A stretch of 64,000 nucleotides of DNA from Melieria omissa (lineage: Eukaryota; Arthropoda; Insecta; Diptera; Ulidiidae). Every line of letters starts with the position of its first letter. Positions within the stretch are counted from its first letter, which is position 1. The notes below the pieces were generated by a model. The model was given only the letters and a program-made list of their open reading frames with translations, had not been told where the DNA came from and did no database searches. The stretch lies in assembly GCA_963971225.1 (NCBI GenBank), contig OZ020269.1, positions 40,817,264 through 40,881,263 of the forward strand. The letters run 5' to 3'. The position numbers were made by a program, and so were the translations under genes. This document shows, in pieces, positions 60,858-64,000 of the stretch.

Positions 60858-62162
60858 AGGACTGTATCGAAAATTATAAATACACCAAAACATGCTTCAT
60901 ACTAGTGCATAACAAAAGTTAGAATTTATTTTTTTTTATAAATGGCATTTCACATTGTATATTTTTGTAAATAGCAACAAAAAAAATTATTTAGTGGGAG
61001 GCTAACCCACATTTTTAATCTTTTTGTCGAGGTCCTTTTTTAAATTCTGGACACAGCCAGAATCTAATTTTTTGTTAACACTGTTCCAATCTTTTTTAAA
61101 TTTTTGAACGGAGTTAGCCGGTTTAGATCTTTTTTTAAGGTCCCTCTTCATCAACGTCCAAAATTTTTCGATAGGGCGTATCTCTGGACACTTTGGAAGA
61201 TTCATGTTTTTCTTAACAAAATTTATGTTCTTCTCTTCATACCACGTTAGTACTGGCTTAGCATAATGGCAAAAAGCTAAGTCGGCCCAAAACCAAGTCT
61301 TGCCAGTGTGTTTTTTCACCAACGGCAGCAATCTCTACTTGAGGCACTCATTTATAGTAGGTACATTTCAGCGTTCAGGGGCTTGTCCGTGAAGAGTGGA
61401 GTCGACATTTTTTCACACTTGCATATTGCTTCCCAAACAAGAATCGTATTGCCAAATTTTTCGCCAAAAATTGATTTGTCAGCTTTTGAAATTTCACTGC
61501 CTTTCGGAACTGCGTAGAATTGGGGTCCTGGCCGCGTTTTGTAGTCCAATTTCACGTATGTTTCGTCGTCCATTATGATACAATCAAATTTTTGCCTACA
61601 AATATAGTCGTACAATTTTCGGGATCTGGTTTTCACCTGCGCGCATTGCTGAGTGCTTCGTTTCGGCTGTTTTTGCTTTCTATATGTTCCCAACTGGATT
61701 CTCTTCTTGGCAATTTGAACCATTGCTGCACTCGTTCCGACTTTTTTTGCGCAATCGCGTACGGATATCTCCTTATTTTCTTAAATAAGGCACATATCTT
61801 AGTATCTCGCAATGGTTAGGACGCACCCTTTTTACGACCTTGTCCTGGTAAATCTTCAAGTGTGCAATGTGTAGTATACCGGCGAATAGTTTTTGCACAG
61901 CAAACAGGCTAACATTTGCTTCTTTTGCTAGTTTACTATACGACATTCCTTTGGTTGATGCCCATTTGGACAAAATTTCCTGACGAAGTTTTGCGGAAAG
62001 TCCTCTCATTTTTAAGCATTTCGATATACTACAACAAATTTTTCACCAAAATAACAATTTGAACCTCTAGAATCTAAAAACCGATATTGCTGAGCAACCA
62101 GCATTGCAGAGCCCACTTTGTATGATTTTTAAAGTGTATTCATAATTTTCGATACAGTCCTT
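60858..62162 (-). mobile_element. Tc1/mariner-type DD37E element 2, near full length
   Basis: 28-bp TIRs AGGACTGTATCGAAAATTAT (left) and inverted at the right end, flanked by TA at 60856-60857 and 62163-62164. The 1305-bp size is right for a complete Tc1/mariner element. Transposase on the minus strand is frameshifted. TIRs differ from those of element 1, so this is another family of the same group. Confidence 0.9.
61002..62009 (-). pseudogene. DD37E transposase (ITmD37E-like), element 2
   Basis: 62009-61800: MRGLSAKLRQEILSKWASTK with SYSKLAKEANVSLFAVQKLF (first HTH). A frameshift near 61780; 61740-61352 gives the second HTH (CAKKVGTSAAMVQIAKKRIQ in shifted frame), RSRKLYDYICRQKFDCIIMD with the first Asp, and GEKFGNTILVWEAICKCEK. 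Another frameshift near 61345 leads to 61331-61002: GKTWFWADLAFCHYAKPVL (second Asp) and PKCPEIRPIEKFWTLMK (Glu, 37 residues after the Asp). Length and order match an IS630-Tc1-mariner transposase of the DD37E type. Two frameshifts make it inactive. Confidence 0.85.
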
Positions 62163-62164
62163 AG

Positions 62165-63039
62165 CGAAAATTGAAAAAATAATTGTGAAAATGCCTCAAA
62201 TTGCACAGAAAAACAGTTGGCTGACAATGCTGTTCGCCTAATGTAAACAAAACCAAAAACAAATTTTGACAACCTACCGAGTTCTGACGAGAAAAAATAA
62301 AATTCTGTCCGCCCGTAACACTACCTTGTTTATTGTGTCATAGGTCGTACGGTAGTACAAATGACGAATTAGTATTAAAATACTACTATATATAGTAGTA
62401 CTACTATATAAAGTAGTACGTTCGGCAGCACTGATCGCGAGCACATCAGCAGCGGCACAGTAACGAGCAGCGCTAACGCATAAATAACGGCACCGACAAC
62501 AATGAACAACGCTAAGAGGAACGGCAAATCGTAGAAGGAAATTGTGTACGCAGATCAAACAAAAACAACAACGCAAGTGAACGGTAAAGTCGCGACACGC
62601 ACTCAACAACTGGCAGAGCAGGTCAAAGCAGAGCAAAGGCTAACGGGACATTCGTAGTTTATATGTACATTTTGAAGTTGTTTCGTAAAGTTAATTTTTT
62701 TTATTTTTAATTTAATAATAATTGATTGGCGTGTTTATTTTTGCGTGTTTAAAAAAAAACTAAAAATATGCCTTCCTTTAGTGTGACACTTAAGTACTTA
62801 AAAATTATACCTCTGGCAACATTTAAACTACTAGCAACCCTTTTATTATGTCAAAGTTTTCCCGAAAAAATGTTCAAAATTAATCTGAACTAACGCGTTT
62901 TTTTTAAGTTATTTGTGCTAAGTTAATTTTGATGGCTTCCAATGGATGAGTAAGTACATCACGCATATGCTTTGAAATGCAAATGTTCTCATAATAAATA
63001 CATAACCTGCATATTGCGACATTTTAACCCTTCGTTGCT
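62165..63039. other. Spacer with a small hairpin
   Basis: TACTACTATATATAGTAGTA and neighbouring copies (about 62388-62416) form a short hairpin. The CAGCAGCGGCACAGTAACGA region after it looks like a retroelement leader, and an ATG at 62499 opens only ten codons. No gene is called. Confidence 0.35.
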
Positions 63040-63305
63040 TGATTTAATTTCCGTGAAGAAAAAACTTTTTTGCTATATAATTCTTGTTGCTTGTTAAGTT
63101 CTGATGGTAAAAATGAAATTTTGTGGAATTTCTGTATTTATGAAAGAAGTTTTGCGGCCATTTTCCGTATCCTGATGAGAGCGCTACCACCGAAATGAAA
63201 ATCGGCATTATCAATATTTTAGTGTTCACAACTACGGGGAGTCGAACAGAGGTCAGACGTCACTGTATACTCGTAATTTAACGCACTAAACAGCTGAGCG
63301 ACGGC
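63040..63305 (-). mobile_element. Possible tRNA-derived SINE, second family
   Basis: On the minus strand 63305-63232 reads like a tRNA: CGTCGCTCAGCTGTTTAGTG (A-box region) and CTGTTCGACTCCCCG (B-box). The body continues leftward (GTGGTAGCGCTCTCATCAGG). A real tRNA is unlikely because the acceptor halves do not pair and no CCA-side structure is seen. End of the element is not defined. Confidence 0.5.
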
Positions 63306-64000
63306 GATCGCCATCAATAACCAAAATTATTTCACCAAATCGAAACACTTGTTGCTTTTTCGATTATTTTGCGCATACTTTCAATGTTAATCGCAAAATT
63401 CCGTTAGTAATCGATTGGTTTAACATAAAAGATGCAACTGAAGAAGAACGACTGTAAAATGCTGAATAGAATAGTTTCCAAATCGATGAAAAGTTAACAT
63501 TGCATATATGCAATGCCATGCATCGAAGGGTTAATATATCCCTCATCAATTAATTTAAGGGGAAAACAGTTTTTTTTTCATAGAAAATTATCTCCTCTAG
63601 AAATTTATTAAAAATAATGAAAGGTGAAATAATGAAAGTATATATATAGATATATTGTATAAAAAAACTAGCTGGGCCCCGCAACTTCGCACGCAAGCTC
63701 TCTTCTTTCACCCGATACATATTTTGAACGCATTGTTGACCCCGTCAGATTTTGATTTAAATAAAAACATATGTCTATTATCTTTGATGTCAAGTGGTTC
63801 TAAAAACTGTGAAGTCAAAAGGCCCTTTAAATCATGAGTTTTCACATTTACTCTAAACAAATTTTTAACCCTTAGTTTACCACGGTAGATTTCGATTTTC
63901 AAAAATATGAAAAGTACATTTTAATTATTTCCCGATTGAAGTGCTTTTTGTCTAAGTTTGAAGTGAAAAGGACCAATAAATCGTGTTTCTCCATACAAAC
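63306..64000. other. Right flank, no gene
   Basis: At 63668-63692 CTAGCTGGGCCCCGCAACTT resembles a degenerate repeat often seen at LINE or Helitron-like ends in insects, but I cannot confirm the family. Otherwise AT-rich with nothing recognised. Confidence 0.3.

Noticed and set aside
62274..62636. Cys-rich 120-codon minus-strand ORF
   Set aside because: Reverse complement of a CAG/CAA-rich stretch; no motif and no neighbouring gene structure.
63232..63305. A functional tRNA gene
   Set aside because: A-box and B-box resemble a tRNA, but a paired acceptor stem and clear anticodon arm are not visible; a SINE head is more likely.

Overview
The window looks like a euchromatic or pericentromeric piece of a TE-rich insect genome, most likely a higher dipteran (a tephritid-type fly is my guess, not proven). 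Evidence is AT-rich spacers, GT-AG introns, a CD36-family host gene of insect type, and transposon families typical of flies: LOA-like LINEs with RNase H, Ty3/gypsy, mariner, Tc1-like DD37E, P-like/THAP, hAT-type and TTAA-type MITEs, and tRNA-derived SINEs. No bacterial, rRNA or functional tRNA genes were seen.

Host genes: only two host loci are convincing, both CD36-family receptors on the minus strand. Exons at 3405-4473 encode the N-terminal and middle ectodomain of one gene, whose 3' half lies left of the window. The exon at 41931-42299 encodes the C-terminal end of a second gene, whose 5' part lies to the right. Because the C-terminal exon is transcriptionally upstream of the N-terminal exons, they should be tandem paralogues (or a mis-assembly). 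Everything between and around them is mostly transposon.

Layout: 0.3-2.6 kb, a non-autonomous DNA transposon carrying a 1-kb foldback. 2.8-6.3 kb, LINE remnants flanking the CD36 exons. 7.3-12.6 kb, gypsy copy 1 (minus; RT-deleted, with a TTAA MITE inside gag). 13.3-14.7 kb, an unusual TIR element carrying a DUF7869-type protein. 15.2-16.4 kb, a tandem duplication and a deleted mariner. 16.5-29.8 kb, three LOA-like LINEs nested one in another (D contains A, A contains B), each of the two inner insertions marked by a target-site duplication (TSD); B has an intact 1201-aa polyprotein. 30.6-31.2 kb, tandem repeat and SINE. 31.5-37.0 kb, LINE E, nearly complete. 37.3-41.1 kb, TTAA elements, mariner and a TA MITE. 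42.4 kb, SINE. 43.5-54.4 kb, a decayed head-to-head P-like/THAP transposon pair broken by a DD37E element, two hAT-type foldbacks, a SINE, a Tigger-like MITE and a truncated second copy of LINE B. 54.4-60.2 kb, gypsy copy 2, full length but frameshifted. 60.9-62.2 kb, a second DD37E element. 63.0-63.3 kb, a tRNA-like SINE.

Insertion order can be read from TSDs at many joints, so the window is a good record of TE chronology. The most recent events appear to be LINE B and its sister B' and gypsy copy 2; the oldest are the P-like copies and the LINE remnant at 4.9-6.2 kb. All family names rest on motif recognition by eye; no database search was run.
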